Positions 62,825 to 64,000 of a DNA stretch of 64,000 bases are shown here, piece after piece. Below the pieces are notes generated by a model. That model saw nothing but the letters and a program-made list of their open reading frames with translations, was not told the origin of the DNA and did not search any database. The position numbers were made by a program, and so were the translations under genes. Source of the stretch: Elmis aenea (taxonomy: Eukaryota; Arthropoda; Insecta; Coleoptera; Elmidae); assembly GCA_947652605.1 (NCBI GenBank), contig OX393582.1, forward strand, positions 15,028,544-15,092,543, in the 5' to 3' direction. The stretch's first letter is position 1. Each line of letters starts with the position of its first letter.

Positions 62825-64000
62825 CAGAGTGGACCAAATTTGAATGTTTTATGGGGTATCTCGGTTACCGCAATAGATAGCGAAAATCTGCTTTCGGTCT
62901 CTTGGGCAATTTTTTTGAGAAAATAATGCCTATGCAATCAGATTTTTTCTATTGGGTTTCATTTTGGCACTACAGATGAAAAATTGAATTTCATTATCTT
63001 TGAAAATTTGCTATAACATCTTTATTTATTAAATTGGAACAAAATGTTAAATATGTTTTTTATGCTTTATTTAAAAAAAAAAGTAAATTTTTCTTAGCCA
63101 CCTTGATTTTCGAGATATGGAGTAAACTTACATATTTTTATATGGAAACACTAGTGGGCCATTACTTTATGTGAAAGAGTATTTATTTAGCTTTTCAAAA
63201 ATATATAGTTTTATATATTTTTTGCAAAAAATAACCAAGATATGGCAAGTTTTGTAAAAATTCGATCATCAAAGTTTGCCATGATTTTTTAAACAAGTGA
63301 TGTTTGCAATTATTAAACAACTAAACGTCATTTTGAAGTAAATTTTTTAACTTTAAAGCAAATTCTTTGTCTTCTTTTGTATTTTATAACTGTTTATTGT
63401 GGTATTGTGAACATGGCTAAATTTGAACTCTTTGAAAAGTTTAATATGTTAGAATATTACTTTGTAAGTGATAAAAACGTAGCGGCTGCTGCAGAATTTA
63501 CTTGGCAAAGACGTTAAGTTGTTTAATAATTGCAAACATCACTTGTTTACGAAATCATGGCAAAGTTTGATGATCGAAATTTTACAAAATTGGCCATATC
63601 TCCGTTATTTTTTGCCACAAATATATAAATTTATATATTTTTGAAAAGCTAAAAAAATACTCTTCCACATAAAGTCATGGCCAACTAGGGTTTCCATTTA
63701 AAAAAATGTAAGTTTACTCCATATCTCGAAAGTCAAGGTGTCTAAAAAAAATGTTTTTAAATTAAGCATAAAAATCTGTATAAAAAACCTATAAAACATT
63801 TTGTTCTAATTTAATAAAAAAAGAAGTTGGAACAAATTTTAAAAAATGAAGAAATATCATTTTTCATCTGTAATGCCAAAATGGAATCCAAAAGAAAAAA
63901 TCTGATTGCATAGGCGTTTTTTTCTCAAAAAATAGCCCATGGACCGAAATCAGATTTTTTCATTAGAATAGTTGCTCTTAAATCAGATAATTTTGACTAA
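62825..64000. mobile_element. Foldback element reaching the window edge
   Basis: Left end CAGAGTGGACCAAATTTGAA with GGGGTATCTCGGTTACCG; the right arm (about 63530-63960) mirrors the left with TAATGCCAAAATGGAATCC and GAAATCAGATTTTTT. The right terminus may lie beyond 64000. Confidence 0.7.
63413..63517 (+). pseudogene. Transposase N-terminal scrap (34 aa)
   Basis: [20 protein letters not shown] then KNVAAAAEFTWQRR and TAA. Closely like 4098-4193. Sits between the arms of the foldback. The helix-turn-helix reading is an inference from pattern only. Confidence 0.45.

Overview
This is an intron-rich, AT-rich animal nuclear fragment, most likely from an insect. The protein genes are split by GT-AG introns, the kelch and inositol-phosphate synthase proteins look closest to insect family members, and introns are packed with hAT, Helitron, piggyBac, Harbinger-like, Tc1/mariner-like, Gypsy and LINE copies. 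I cannot place it to order. All exon models were built by hand from splice sites and reading phase, not from transcripts.

Layout: (1) 693-24168, minus strand: kelch (kel, KLHL2/3 family), ten coding exons. Exon 9 carries an in-frame UGA after the sixth kelch repeat. The frame stays open past that UGA to a good splice donor, and splicing joins it in frame to a last exon at 693-1320, giving a 605-aa protein or a ~828-aa readthrough form, as known for Drosophila kelch. (2) 24949-26487, minus: ZCCHC9, a four-knuckle CCHC zinc-finger protein with an enlarged basic linker. (3) 28001-43756, minus: myo-inositol-3-phosphate synthase (Inos), seven exons, 542 aa, complete. (4) 44776 to beyond the window, plus: ATM kinase (tefu in flies), first nine coding exons, N-terminal 789 aa, head-to-head with Inos about 1 kb apart.

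Most other DNA is transposons. A near-intact Gypsy-type LTR retrotransposon with apparently identical 169-bp LTRs and a TAAAT target duplication lies antisense in ATM intron 2. Long foldback elements with CAGGGTG-like ends flanked by TA share a subterminal ATCTCG motif; some carry scraps of a mariner-like transposase. Several nested insertions can be proven from empty-site copies elsewhere in the window: a Helitron that is itself interrupted by a foldback, a piggyBac-like MITE at TTAA, and a 3-bp-TSD MITE. A LINE fragment is bounded by 125-bp direct repeats, and a ~183-bp tandem repeat sits in ATM intron 8.

The four genes have unrelated housekeeping or developmental roles (actin/Cullin-3 adaptor, nucleolar RNA factor, inositol synthesis, DNA-damage signalling). 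I see no operon-like or novel multi-gene system. The most interesting biology is the apparently conserved kelch stop-codon readthrough and the foldback-element population.
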